Both the position numbers and the translations under genes were made by a program. Positions 17,636 through 25,649 of a stretch of 57,465 bases of DNA are shown here, piece after piece. Each line of letters opens with the position of its first letter. The first letter of the stretch is position 1. The stretch spans positions 1 to 57,465 of the forward strand of contig JAJYLL010000017.1 of the NCBI GenBank assembly GCA_021787735.1, written 5' to 3'. A model generated the notes under the pieces. That model was not told the origin of the DNA. It searched no databases and saw only the letters and a program-made list of their open reading frames with translations. The DNA comes from Acidobacteriota bacterium. GTDB lineage: Bacteria; Acidobacteriota; Terriglobia; UBA7540.

Positions 17636-18316
17636 TCAGAAAAGCACACTACACAGGTATGCTCCAAGGGCCACCACTGCACCTATCACCGCATCAACTG
17701 AGTAGTGGTAGCGACCGCGGATAGAGCCCAGCGCGATTCCGACGGCAATCACCAGGTAACATGCTCCGGCTATGGGCAGGGGGCGCATGAGTGCCAAGCT
17801 TGCTGCGACTGCTCCGGCCACATGTCCACTTGGAAAGGTGTTGACCTGGATGCTGGCATGGTCGTGGATCCAGAGGTTGAACCGGCGAAGCAGTGAAGGC
17901 TGGAGCACTGACATCAAATCCTGGGGCAGTTTCCGTGGAGGTTGCGCCGGGAAAAGCGGTGTCAGTCCATAGGCGGCAAAAACCGCCGGCAGAACAATGC
18001 TCCAGTACTGATCCGTAAGTGCCCTCTGGCGTGCCAGGTACAACACGGCTACCCCCGAAGGAACTATCACATAGCATTGCAAATATGAAAACTCAAGGAT
18101 TGCATCGAACCAGCCGGGAAGGTTTCCTTTCACGAAATGCAAGAAGCCCGGCCGGAAAAGGTACTCGTCCCAATGAAGGAATGCTTTCTCAAAGGACTGG
18201 TCAGCGCGCGGGAAGGTCAGGCGCCCGGACTCGTAATATCCCAGGAGGATTAACGGCGCCGGAAGCAAACGCGGCGGCCCGGGGAAGGAGGAAAAGACCG
18301 GCCACAACTGCGGCAC
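17636..18316 (-). CDS. PAP2-family membrane phosphatase, main part (N-terminus in another frame)
   Basis: The frame from 18316 gives about 226 residues with the PAP2 signature: NTFPSGHVAGAVAASLALM (SGH motif) and SIRGRYHYSVDAVIGA (Arg, His, Asp). These enzymes hydrolyse lipid phosphates such as undecaprenyl pyrophosphate or phosphatidic acid within the membrane. Several hydrophobic segments are present (YVIVPSGVAVLYLA, GACYLVIAVGIALGSI). The first 20 or so residues (MPQLWPVFSSFPGPPRLL) do not look natural; the expected N-terminal membrane helix is found in a neighbouring frame at 18201-18452. A one-base insertion, or an assembly error, between about 18250 and 18285 would join them. Confidence 0.7.
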   Translation of the reverse strand: MPQLWPVFSSFPGPPRLLPAPLILLGYYESGRLTFPRADQSFEKAFLHWDEYLFRPGFLHFVKGNLPGWFDAILEFSYLQCYVIVPSGVAVLYLARQRALTDQYWSIVLPAVFAAYGLTPLFPAQPPRKLPQDLMSVLQPSLLRRFNLWIHDHASIQVNTFPSGHVAGAVAASLALMRPLPIAGACYLVIAVGIALGSIRGRYHYSVDAVIGAVVALGAYLCSVLF

Positions 18317-18452
18317 TCAGTGCCAGAAACCAGCAGCGACGGCGTAACGGGACCTTGATGAAAAATGAAAGCAGGGCAACGTAGACAAAATATCCCACGC
18401 AAATCCATTCCGAACGGCGGAGAAGCGCAAGATGAAGTCCCGACCCGATCAA
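18201..18452 (-). pseudogene. Displaced N-terminal segment of the PAP2 phosphatase (frameshift)
   Basis: This frame starts at TTG 18452 with GGAAGG 5 nt upstream and encodes two hydrophobic helices (WICVGYFVYVALLSFFI and WFLALSAAVVAGLFLL) separated by basic residues, as expected for the start of a PAP2 protein. After LLPRAAAFASG it runs into a nonsense tail and stops, while the downstream PAP2 frame picks up at APLILLGYYESGRL. Skipping one base, for example in the CCCC run near 18280, makes a continuous protein of about 271 residues. Whether the lesion is real cannot be judged from one sequence. Confidence 0.5.
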
Positions 18453-18627
18453 AGAGACCTTCCAGTACCGCAGTCCACCCCAACAAGGGATATGTTACCG
18501 CAAAGAATGCTTGGCGCAGGGCAGCTTTCCCGGACCGCGTCGGCATCAGTGTGCGAGAGTCTATACCCTGACCGTGCGTTTGCGCTCCATTTGAGCCGGG
18601 ACGTATATTGTTCCGAGAGGAAGTTTA

Positions 18628-18702
18628 ATGACTCCGGTGTCAATCAGCGCGCTGCCAAACGATGGCATCGTGTGTACCGTGAGACGCGCATGGTCGCGAT
18701 AG
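18628..18702 (+). CDS. Possible 24-codon upstream ORF overlapping the radical SAM start
   Basis: ATG at 18628 follows GAGAGGAAG by a few bases, a much better ribosome site than the radical SAM gene itself has. The ORF ends at TAG 18700-18702, overlapping the downstream ATG (18690) by 13 bases in another frame. A TATATT box lies about 20 bp upstream. It may serve translational coupling or regulation, or be chance. The peptide has no recognised features. Confidence 0.3.
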   Translation: MTPVSISALPNDGIVCTVRRAWSR

Positions 18703-19760
18703 CGCTGAAGTCGCCACACCACCCGGTGCTGGCTCACATTGTCCCCATTCGTCGCTGCAACCTGTCCTGCGCTTACTGTAATGAGTTCAACAGCTTCTCC
18801 AAGCCCGTTCCGACGTCGGAGATGCTGAAGCGCATCGACAAGCTGGCCTTGCTCGGCACAACCGTCATCACTCTTAGTGGCGGTGAGCCCCTGCTTCATC
18901 CCGAACTCGATGAGGTCGTTCGGCGGATCGGCCGCCACGATATCTTCGCGGAGGTCCTGACCAATGGCTATCTGCTCACGCCGGACCGCATCAAACAGCT
19001 CAACCGCGCGGGGCTTGACCACCTGCAAATCAGCATTGATAACGTTCAGCCGGACGAGGTCTCGAAGAAGAGCCTCAAGGTTCTCGATCAGAAGTTGCGC
19101 TGGCTTTCCCGGTTTGCTGAATTCCATGTGAACATCAACTCGGTTGTGGGCGCCTCCATCGCCAATCCAGAGGATGCACTCACGATTGCCCGGCGTACGG
19201 TCGAACTCGGTTTAAGCAGCACGGTCGGGATCGTCCACGATCATTCCGGGCAGCTCCGGCCATTGAGTGCTCACCAGCAGAAAATTGTTGCGGAGATTGA
19301 GGGCCTTTCGAAGCCGATCTTCTCGATTGCACGCCACAATCCGTTCCAGAAGAATTTGATTCAGGGTTTGCCCAATTCGTGGCACTGCCGCGCCGGAGGT
19401 CGTTACCTCTACATTTGCGAAGACGGCTTGGTTCATTACTGTTCGCAGCAGCGGGGCCACCCTGGCATTCCACTTGCCCGGCACACGCGCGAAGCTCTCG
19501 AGCGCGAAGCCAATACCGACAAACCCTGTGCGCCGTATTGCACGATTTCCTGTGTTCACCGCGTGGCCCTTCTCGACAGTTTGCGAGAGAATCCACGAGA
19601 AGCGCTGGAGCGGTTGTTCCCGCCTCGCGGCGAGGATAGTCGGCCAACGCGTTACCCAGCTCCCGTACGAATCTTGAGCGCGGTTTTTCTGCCTGCTCAT
19701 GGTGGCAGCGGCAGGCGCCTTTTCAGAAAGGCGGCCTTGCGAATTCTGGGAATCAACTGA
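18690..19760 (+). CDS. Radical SAM protein with C-terminal cysteine cluster
   Basis: About 356 residues from ATG 18690. The radical SAM cluster motif is CNLSCAYC, followed by ITLSGGEPLLHPELDE (SAM binding) and LQISIDNVQPDEVS. The C-terminal third holds a second set of cysteines (WHCRAGGRYLYICEDGLVHYC, then PCAPYCTISC), suggesting a SPASM/twitch-like auxiliary Fe-S cluster, as in peptide- or lipid-modifying enzymes. No RiPP precursor is evident nearby. It is divergent from the PAP2 gene, which it overlaps slightly on paper. Longer upstream starts exist in frame but lack ribosome sites. The substrate is unknown. Confidence 0.75.
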   Translation: MVAIALKSPHHPVLAHIVPIRRCNLSCAYCNEFNSFSKPVPTSEMLKRIDKLALLGTTVITLSGGEPLLHPELDEVVRRIGRHDIFAEVLTNGYLLTPDRIKQLNRAGLDHLQISIDNVQPDEVSKKSLKVLDQKLRWLSRFAEFHVNINSVVGASIANPEDALTIARRTVELGLSSTVGIVHDHSGQLRPLSAHQQKIVAEIEGLSKPIFSIARHNPFQKNLIQGLPNSWHCRAGGRYLYICEDGLVHYCSQQRGHPGIPLARHTREALEREANTDKPCAPYCTISCVHRVALLDSLRENPREALERLFPPRGEDSRPTRYPAPVRILSAVFLPAHGGSGRRLFRKAALRILGIN

Positions 19761-19825
19761 ACTACTGAGACTTAGCGCCGCCGCTACGGCAAGAACCTAC
19801 CACTGCCAACGCAAGCAAAATTCGC

Positions 19826-19854
19826 TTGCCCCGGTCAGATTTTTAGGATATACT
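19826..19854 (+). promoter_or_regulatory. Sigma-70-type promoter of the aroF leader
   Basis: -35 TTGCCC (19826-19831), exactly 17 bp spacer, -10 TATACT (19849-19854). The start of transcription would fall near 19860-19863, almost at the leader peptide start codon. Confidence 0.7.
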
Positions 19855-19863
19855 TTATTGGTG

Positions 19864-19938
19864 ATGGTCAGTGTGAATTTTGCCAACGCGTTTAGCTTTC
19901 GCTACTGGTATTGGGGCTTTTTTGCCCCGATGCGGTAG
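19864..19938 (+). CDS. Aromatic leader peptide of the aroF attenuator
   Basis: A 24-codon ORF, ATG at 19864 (or GTG at 19861), ending at TAG 19936-19938. Nine of 24 residues are aromatic: Phe at 6, 10, 12, 19 and 20, Tyr 14 and 16, Trp 15 and 17, with the run RYWYWGFF. This density of Phe, Tyr and Trp codons, in front of a terminator and a DAHP synthase gene, marks it as an attenuation leader whose translation senses charged aromatic tRNAs. The promoter places the mRNA 5' end at most a few bases before the start codon, so it is probably translated leaderless. It is not expected to have a function as a protein. Confidence 0.85.
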   Translation: MVSVNFANAFSFRYWYWGFFAPMR

Positions 19939-20007
19939 AGTAGCGTTGGCCTGACCAGGAAAAACGAGTTTTAAAAGCCAGCCCACTCAAGCCGAGTGGG
20001 CTTTTTT
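19866..20007 (+). promoter_or_regulatory. Transcription attenuator controlling aroF
   Basis: Three alternative structures can be drawn. (a) 1:2 hairpin: GGTCAG (19866-19871) and GCCAACGC (19882-19889) with GCGTTGGC (19943-19950) and CTGACC (19951-19956), 14 pairs. (b) Antiterminator: GAGTAGCGTTGGC (19938-19950) with GCCAGCCCACTC (19977-19988), about 11 pairs with a bulge. (c) Terminator hairpin 19980-20002. Structure b uses the same strand as a and the 5' arm of c. A ribosome stalled at the Tyr-Trp-Tyr-Trp codons (19903-19914) would cover the GCCAACGC arm, free GCGTTGGC, allow b and let transcription enter aroF. A small GGGGC/GCCCC hairpin (19913-19928) lies inside the leader ORF. Confidence 0.82.
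19980..20007 (+). terminator. Intrinsic terminator of the aroF attenuator
   Basis: AGCCCACTC (19980-19988), loop AAGCC, GAGTGGGCT (19994-20002): 9 perfect pairs followed by a run of T to 20007. It ends 19 bp before the aroF ATG. Confidence 0.88.
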
Positions 20008-20026
20008 ATTTGCCAGGAGAAAAACG

Positions 20027-21061
20027 ATGATTATTTCCATGCGTCAGCATGCCACCAAACAGGAAATTGACTACGTTTGCGAGCGAATTCGCGAGTTCGG
20101 ATACAAGGTGCATTCCATCGAGGGCGAAGAAAGGGTGGTGATTGGAGTGATTGGCGTAGGCGACGTTACGGCTTGTCTGGAATCGCTGGAGGCGACTCCC
20201 GGCGTTGAGAGGGCGATGCGGATTTCGGCACCCTACAAGTTCGTCAGCAAGGAGTTCAAGCAGGAATCCACGCGGATTCGTGTGAACGGCTCTGAGATAG
20301 GCGGGGACGAGTTTGTGGTGATGGCCGGGCCCTGCTCGGTGGAAAACGAGAAGCAGATACTCGAAACCGCCGAGGCTGTTGCCGCTGCGGGGGCCAAAGT
20401 GCTGCGCGGCGGCGCCTTCAAGCCACGGACCTCGCCGTATGACTTTCAGGGACTGGCGCTGGAGGGACTCAAGCTGTTGGCCAAGGCGCGTGAAGCCACC
20501 GGACTTGCCATCGTGACTGAAGTGATGAGCGAGGGCGACGCCGACCTGGTGGCGGAGTACGCCGACATCATGCAAGTGGGCGCGCGGAACATGCAGAACT
20601 TCGCTTTGCTGAAGGCGCTCGGCAAATGCCGGCGTCCTGTGCTGCTGAAGCGCGGCATGAGTTCCACCATCAAGGAACTGCTGATGTCCGCCGAGTACAT
20701 CACGGCACACGGCAATCCCAACGTCATCCTCTGCGAACGCGGCATCCGCACCTTTGAAACGGCCACGCGCAACACCTGCGACATCGCAGCGGTGCCTGTG
20801 CTGCGGGAATTGACGCACCTGCCGGTAATTCTGGATCCCAGCCACGCCACCGGCAAGCGAAGCCTGGTGCCGGCACTCTGCCGGGCCGCCGTCGCCATCG
20901 GGGCCGACGGACTGATTGTTGAGGTCCATCCGCGGCCGGAAAAAGCCATGAGCGATGGCGCACAATCCCTTAGAAATGAACAGTTTGCAACAATGATGCA
21001 GGACCTTGAGCCCTATATCCGGCTCTGGAAGGAGAGCCGCGTTGCGGCCGCCGCCGTCTAA
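20027..21061 (+). CDS. aroF: 3-deoxy-7-phosphoheptulonate (DAHP) synthase, type I-beta
   Basis: 344 residues. Condenses phosphoenolpyruvate and erythrose-4-phosphate in the first step of the shikimate pathway. Residues 1-65 form a ferredoxin-like regulatory domain ([17 protein letters not shown]...), as in Thermotoga-type enzymes where it binds Tyr or Phe for feedback. The catalytic barrel shows [11 protein letters not shown] (metal Cys), [15 protein letters not shown] (substrate Lys-Pro-Arg), [11 protein letters not shown] and the C-terminal [22 protein letters not shown] lies 7 nt before the ATG. Upstream is an aromatic-codon attenuator, so both transcription and activity appear controlled by aromatic amino acids. 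Confidence 0.96.
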   Translation: MIISMRQHATKQEIDYVCERIREFGYKVHSIEGEERVVIGVIGVGDVTACLESLEATPGVERAMRISAPYKFVSKEFKQESTRIRVNGSEIGGDEFVVMAGPCSVENEKQILETAEAVAAAGAKVLRGGAFKPRTSPYDFQGLALEGLKLLAKAREATGLAIVTEVMSEGDADLVAEYADIMQVGARNMQNFALLKALGKCRRPVLLKRGMSSTIKELLMSAEYITAHGNPNVILCERGIRTFETATRNTCDIAAVPVLRELTHLPVILDPSHATGKRSLVPALCRAAVAIGADGLIVEVHPRPEKAMSDGAQSLRNEQFATMMQDLEPYIRLWKESRVAAAAV

Positions 21062-21212
21062 GTACAGGGCAGAATACAACTCTCCGATGCCAGCCCTGCA
21101 TCGTAGACGCAAGCGTAGTGCTATCGAACAACAGGTAGTAGCTTAGTTTTCCCGGTTTCGTCAATCTCAAAGCTACACTGGAAGCACAGCTGGAAAATCG
21201 GCGCAGAACCCC

Positions 21213-21716
21213 ATGTGGCGTAGAGTACTGGCGGGACCGCTGAAGCGGGCCTCGAAGTTCGGTGCAGTATACCTGCTGTATCTCTCCATCATTTGGCTTT
21301 TCGACTACGTCTATTTCCCCTGGCTTACCATCCGGTTTCGCTATCTCGTTTTCTTTCCGCTGTTTCCATCCATCTTTCTGGCTTCCTGGGGAGGGTACTA
21401 CCTGTACCAGCACTTCCAGGAAGACGTGTTTTTCACAGACAAGATCCACGGTTGGCTGGAACGTCCGGGAGCGGGCGGCTTGCGGGACAGGCTCCGGTCG
21501 GCGGTCCTGAACCGGCCGGCCTGCGTGTTTGCGGCTGTCGCCACCTGGTGGAGTCCGCTTCACGCGTACATTTTTCTCAATAAGGACCAGAAATTCAAGC
21601 TGCTTTCGCTGCTCAAATCGCTCGCCCTCGGATCGCTGTTTTGCGCACTTTTTTGGGGCTTGGTCGGAGATTCTTTTGTCTTTACGTACGGTTTGTTGAA
21701 AGCAATCCTGCATTGA
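21213..21716 (+). CDS. Small integral membrane protein of unknown function
   Basis: 167 residues with about three to four hydrophobic segments: AVYLLYLSIIWLFDYVYF, YLVFFPLFPSIFLASWGGYYLY, CVFAAVATWWSPLHAYIF and LGSLFCALFWGLVGDSFVFTYG. The loops are basic (RRVLAGPLKRASK, RLRSAVLNR), pointing to the inside. No family recognised. It lies 29 bp before the reductase-like gene on the same strand, so the two are probably an operon; the pairing hints at a lipid-related role, but this is inference only. Confidence 0.6.
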   Translation: MWRRVLAGPLKRASKFGAVYLLYLSIIWLFDYVYFPWLTIRFRYLVFFPLFPSIFLASWGGYYLYQHFQEDVFFTDKIHGWLERPGAGGLRDRLRSAVLNRPACVFAAVATWWSPLHAYIFLNKDQKFKLLSLLKSLALGSLFCALFWGLVGDSFVFTYGLLKAILH

Positions 21717-21745
21717 TATTTCGCAGGGCATTATGAGGTGAATTT

Positions 21746-22909
21746 GTGAACGTTTTTATTACAGGATCGACGGGTTTTCTGGCGGGGGAACTGGCCGTTC
21801 TCCTCTCCAAAAGGCCACAAATTCGGCGGCTTTATTGCCTGGTTCGGGCCAATGACGAACAAAAGGCCTGGAGCCGTCTTCAACAGGTTTTCCAGTTCCA
21901 CGGGGACGCTTTTGACACCACAAAGGTTATTCCGGTGCTCGGCGACCTCGCGGACAGTTCGCTGGCGGAGAAACTCTACCGCCTGAAAGACCTTGGCGAG
22001 GTTGATACGGTGATTCACGCCGCGGCCGACACGTCTTTTGCTCCGTCTTCCACCGAAAACGTCGAGAGGATCAATATCGGTGGAACGCAGCAGATCCTGA
22101 CGTGGACACAGTCGCTGCCGAACCTGGAAACTTTTGTTTATGTGGGAACGGCTAGCATTTGCGGGACAAACCTGACGCACTGCAACATCCTGGAGGACCA
22201 GTCGCCCTCAACCAGCGCGGCCCACGTGGTGCGGTATTGCTACACCAAAATGGTTGGCGAGATGAGCGTCACGCACGCCATTCCCCGTGAGAAGTTGCTG
22301 GTGGTTCGGCCTTCCATCATCATGGGTGATACGCGCGATTGGACGCCGCGCTCTTACGTTATTCTGTGGGCGCTGGCAGCGGTCAACACCATTCGCCTGA
22401 TCCCATCAAATCCCCAAGCTCACCTCGACATCATCCCGGTAGATTACACCGCCGAGGCCATTGTGGAACTGCTCTTCGCCAAACGGAACTGGACCACCTA
22501 TCACATCTCCGCCGGAAAACAATCTTCTTCCACTCTGGAGGCAATCCTCCGCGCGGCCGATGATTCAGCCGACGGCCGGCCTCCCTTCAAGTACGTCCGC
22601 CACGAACTGCTCCAGCAGATGAAGAAGTGGCCCAAGAAGCTCCTGCCACAAAGCGAACTGTTGAATCCTGAATACGCCAGATACCTGGATTACTGGAATA
22701 CTACTTTCAACGGCAATGGGAACTTGCGGATGCTGGTAACCGCCATGGGACCTTACTTCCGGTTTATGGATCTTAACCAGACCTTTGACAACTCGCGTCT
22801 GCTTGCAGACACGTCCATCGGCACGCCCCCGCCAGCCCATGAATACGTGAAGAAAACCACGCGGCACCTGAACAAGATTGATCTGACTGCAGGCGCGCTG
22901 GATCCGTAG
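21746..22909 (+). CDS. NAD(P)-dependent reductase of the thioester-reductase/fatty acyl reductase type
   Basis: 387 residues, GTG start at 21746 with GAGGTGA just upstream. The Rossmann start MNVFITGSTGFLAGELAVLL contains the TGxxGFxG cofactor motif. The extended SDR catalytic Tyr-Lys lies in RYCYTKMVGEM, with VYVGTASICG preceding it. Overall it resembles the NAD_binding_4 (male sterility / terminal reductase) group, which reduces acyl thioesters to aldehydes or alcohols, or epimerises sugars in related branches. The C-terminal 130 residues are less conserved. The substrate is unknown; a membrane protein gene is directly upstream. Confidence 0.75.
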   Translation: MNVFITGSTGFLAGELAVLLSKRPQIRRLYCLVRANDEQKAWSRLQQVFQFHGDAFDTTKVIPVLGDLADSSLAEKLYRLKDLGEVDTVIHAAADTSFAPSSTENVERINIGGTQQILTWTQSLPNLETFVYVGTASICGTNLTHCNILEDQSPSTSAAHVVRYCYTKMVGEMSVTHAIPREKLLVVRPSIIMGDTRDWTPRSYVILWALAAVNTIRLIPSNPQAHLDIIPVDYTAEAIVELLFAKRNWTTYHISAGKQSSSTLEAILRAADDSADGRPPFKYVRHELLQQMKKWPKKLLPQSELLNPEYARYLDYWNTTFNGNGNLRMLVTAMGPYFRFMDLNQTFDNSRLLADTSIGTPPPAHEYVKKTTRHLNKIDLTAGALDP

Positions 22910-22918
22910 CCCGGATGG

Positions 22919-23257
22919 TTACCAACGGAGAATGGCCCCATAGGCGGCGCAGATGTTGGCAGAGTGGCTGGCTTCCTGCTGAAAAGGATACTGGGCGGCC
23001 TTGCTGTCGTTCACACTGATGCCGAGCCCGGAGCTTTCTTTTTTCAGCCAGTAGCTGTTGCGGGTTTCAAGCGAACGTCGTGCCACGTCCCACCGCCAGG
23101 GCACGTCGGTCAACAAGTCTTCCTAGATCAGAAAATTCGGCGTGGAGAGCGCAAAGTGGAGCGCTGTACCGTCAGCCACAGGCCCCAACAAGCTGTGCGG
23201 CGCTCGCCGAAAAGACGACGCGGCAATCTCGCGACGTGCTGCAGGTGTTTGCCCGAG
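22919..23257 (-). pseudogene. Remnant of an enolase-superfamily (mandelate racemase/galactonate dehydratase-like) gene
   Basis: Minus-strand translation gives RRAPHSLLGPVADGTALHF, then ALSTPNFLI, a TAG stop at 23125-23123, then EDLLTDVPWRWDV and a tail with SSGLGISVND and YPFQQE. This matches the C-terminal barrel of sugar-acid dehydratases of the enolase superfamily (APHNPLGPVA..., TPNFLIQED, PGLGIEVDE). The TAG replaces an expected CAG Gln. A further stop lies just upstream (TGA at 23260-23258), and no intact N-terminal half is found before ilvD. I read it as a decaying gene fragment. The rest of the 22.9-23.6 kb gap shows nothing else I can support. Confidence 0.65.
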
Positions 23258-23577
23258 TCATTCGCTTAGGAGCGACCGACTTTACGACGGTTGAGGTGCT
23301 GTCTGAAAAGAGGAAGATCTCACGGTCAACCAGAAGTGCAGTTGACCGGGGCTACCGGCTTTAAGAGTAAATAGAACACGTCGCGTCGCAGGAAACCATT
23401 GGCGTTATGAGGCCGCAAGGTGCCTTCCTCACGATGGAACACGATTTACCATTCAACCTCATTGTGAGAGCACTCTTCTACCTCCGCCTCACTTTCATCG
23501 GCCCGGGCTGGACGGTCAAAAGTCCCGTCCTGCCGGAAATGATTTATGTGAAGAGCCAGGGTGATTTAGTCGCAGGT

Positions 23578-25266
23578 CTATAACTCGGGCTTCCGCAGCA
23601 CTGCGCCTGTGTCCGCGCTGGTCACAGCAGCGGCGTACCGGGCAAGATATCCGTAATCAATTTTCGGAAGGGGCCGCTTCCATCCGGCTTTGCGCTTTGC
23701 CAGTTCCTCTTCTGAAACTAGAACGTTGAGTTGGCGGCCTGGTATATCAATTACTATGATGTCCCCCGGGTGGATAAGTGCGATGGGGCCACCGGCGGCC
23801 GCCTCAGGTGATACATGACCGATGGAACCGCCTTTGGTGGCGCCGCTGAACCGTCCGTCCGTGATTAAGGCCACCGAATCGCCTAGCCCGCGTCCGGCAA
23901 TCGCCGAGGTGGGCGCCAGCATCTCCTGCATTCCCGGTCCGCCCCTGGGGCCTTCGTAGCGAATCACCACCACGTCTCCCGCCTTGACCCTTCCACCAAG
24001 AATGCCCTCGTAAGCCTCTTCCTGCGACTCGAAAATCACTGCTGGGCCTTTGAATTGCATCATGGCTGGTGCTACTCCTGCCGCTTTGACAACGGACCCG
24101 TTCGGGGCCAGGTTGCCGAAGAGAATCGCCAGGCCTCCCTTATCGGAGTAAGCGCGGTCGAGCGGGCGGATCACCTCCGGGTCCTTGACCTCTGCGTCAG
24201 CGATATTTTCACCTAACGTCTTTCCGGTCACCGTAATGCAGCCGAGGTTAAGGGTGCCATGCTTCTTTGAAATCGTCTTGAGAATCGCCGTGACGCCGCC
24301 AGCGCGATCGATGTCCTGCATATGATGAACGCCGCTTGGCGCGACTTTGCATACATGCGGCACATGCTCCGCCACTTCGTTCAGGTGCCGCAGATCGACG
24401 GGCGCACCGGCTTCCACAGCCACCGCCAGCGCGTGAAGCACCGTGTTGGTCGATCCGCCCATGGCCATGTCCAGTGCGAAGGCGTTATCGAACGCTGCTG
24501 CGGTCAGGATATCCCGCGGCCGAATGTTCTTCCTCACCAATTCGATGATTGCGTGACCCGCTGCCTCAAACAAAGCATCTCGCCGCAGGTCCGTTGCCAG
24601 GATCGACCCGTTCCCCGGCAGTGCCAGCCCCAGTGCCTCGCACAGGCAATTCATCGAGTTTGCCGTGAACATGCCCGCGCATGAACCGCACGACGGGCAG
24701 GCATTTTGTTCGAGGGTCATTAACTGCTCCGCCGAAAGCTTCCCCGCGGAGTATGCTCCCACACCCATAAAAACACTGTTCAGATCGAGCACTTCGCCCG
24801 TTTCCGGGTTCGTGCCCGCTTTCATGGGACCGCCGGAAACAAACACAGTTGGGATGTTCACCCGCGCCGCAGCCATCATCATGCCCGGCACGATCTTGTC
24901 GCAATTAGGTATGCATACCATGCCGTCAAAACAATGTGCGCGAAGCATCGTCTCTACACAGTCTGCAATCAATTCGCGGCTCGCCAGCGAATACTTCATT
25001 CCGGCGTGGCCCATGGCGATGCCGTCGTCCACGCCAATGGTGTTGAATTCAAAGGGTACACCTCCGGCCCTGCGGACTGCCTCGCGCACTTTGCGGCCCA
25101 CCACGTCCAGATGTGCGTGCCCGGGGATGATCTGGACAAAAGAATTCGCCACGGCGATAAACGGCTTGTCCCAATCCGCCTCGGATTGAATTACCCCTGT
25201 CGCCCGCAACAAAGACCGATGCGGCGCCCTAATCGTTCCCTTCTTGATCACGTCTGAATTAGCCAT
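23578..25266 (-). CDS. ilvD: Dihydroxy-acid dehydratase
   Basis: 562 residues, full length. Dehydrates 2,3-dihydroxy-isovalerate and -3-methylvalerate to the 2-keto acids of valine and isoleucine synthesis, using an Fe-S cluster and Mg2+. Cluster cysteines occur in [13 protein letters not shown] and [18 protein letters not shown]. Other conserved stretches: [41 protein letters not shown] near the C-terminus. The spacing of the two cluster motifs fits the [2Fe-2S] or [4Fe-4S] IlvD/Edd family, and the start [15 protein letters not shown] fits IlvD rather than Edd. No leucine or valine-rich leader peptide is obvious upstream. Confidence 0.97.
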   Translation of the reverse strand: MANSDVIKKGTIRAPHRSLLRATGVIQSEADWDKPFIAVANSFVQIIPGHAHLDVVGRKVREAVRRAGGVPFEFNTIGVDDGIAMGHAGMKYSLASRELIADCVETMLRAHCFDGMVCIPNCDKIVPGMMMAAARVNIPTVFVSGGPMKAGTNPETGEVLDLNSVFMGVGAYSAGKLSAEQLMTLEQNACPSCGSCAGMFTANSMNCLCEALGLALPGNGSILATDLRRDALFEAAGHAIIELVRKNIRPRDILTAAAFDNAFALDMAMGGSTNTVLHALAVAVEAGAPVDLRHLNEVAEHVPHVCKVAPSGVHHMQDIDRAGGVTAILKTISKKHGTLNLGCITVTGKTLGENIADAEVKDPEVIRPLDRAYSDKGGLAILFGNLAPNGSVVKAAGVAPAMMQFKGPAVIFESQEEAYEGILGGRVKAGDVVVIRYEGPRGGPGMQEMLAPTSAIAGRGLGDSVALITDGRFSGATKGGSIGHVSPEAAAGGPIALIHPGDIIVIDIPGRQLNVLVSEEELAKRKAGWKRPLPKIDYGYLARYAAAVTSADTGAVLRKPEL

Positions 25267-25316
25267 TCCTGTGTTTCCTTTCGATTAGTAAGCGTTGGGG
25301 TACAGCGAAATACGAT

Positions 25317-25505
25317 TTACAGGCACTTTCCGCAAAATAAAAGTATGACCGCAGCGGTAGCAGTTGTCCACAGCCCCGTTTTGTATTGTCCGTTGCGGGC
25401 TAGGTAACGTTCATGGCGCAGACGATCTTGCTGGGGGTGGTACACGAACTTGCGACGGCGGTTCGAAAGTTGACGCTTTGTTGTGAGCCGCGATGAGACC
25501 GGCAT
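25317..25505 (-). CDS. Possible small basic protein with C-terminal membrane helix
   Basis: 62 residues upstream of ilvD on the same strand. A strongly basic N-terminal part (RRRKFVYHPQQDRLRHERYL) is followed by one hydrophobic helix (GLWTTATAAVILLFCGKCL) at the very end, like a tail anchor. No family recognised and no clear ribosome site. It could be a chance frame in the 380-bp gap between ilvD and the PadR gene. Confidence 0.25.
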   Translation of the reverse strand: MPVSSRLTTKRQLSNRRRKFVYHPQQDRLRHERYLARNGQYKTGLWTTATAAVILLFCGKCL

Positions 25506-25561
25506 CCGCCAAAGGAGCCGCGTGCAACCATCAGTAGGCGGTCCGAATATGGATTAAATGA

Positions 25562-25580
25562 GTGAATAGGAGTAATTCAC
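25562..25580. promoter_or_regulatory. Palindrome upstream of the PadR gene, candidate operator
   Basis: GTGAAT (25562-25567), 7-nt spacer AGGAGTA, ATTCAC (25575-25580). It lies about 70 bp before the regulator's start codon, where autoregulating PadR proteins commonly bind. Confidence 0.4.
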
Positions 25581-25649
25581 ATCTATTTCGCGCGTGTGGT
25601 ATCCTTTTTCCACGTTTTACAGTTCGATGCAAGCAAAGGGAGGACCAGA

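Noticed and set aside
20006..21112. 368-codon minus-strand frame over aroF
   Set aside because: Mirror of aroF; His/Gly/Arg-rich composition with no domain.
23123..23125. In-frame TAG as pyrrolysine
   Set aside because: The surrounding gene is an enolase-superfamily fragment with another upstream stop and no N-terminal half, so decay is simpler.
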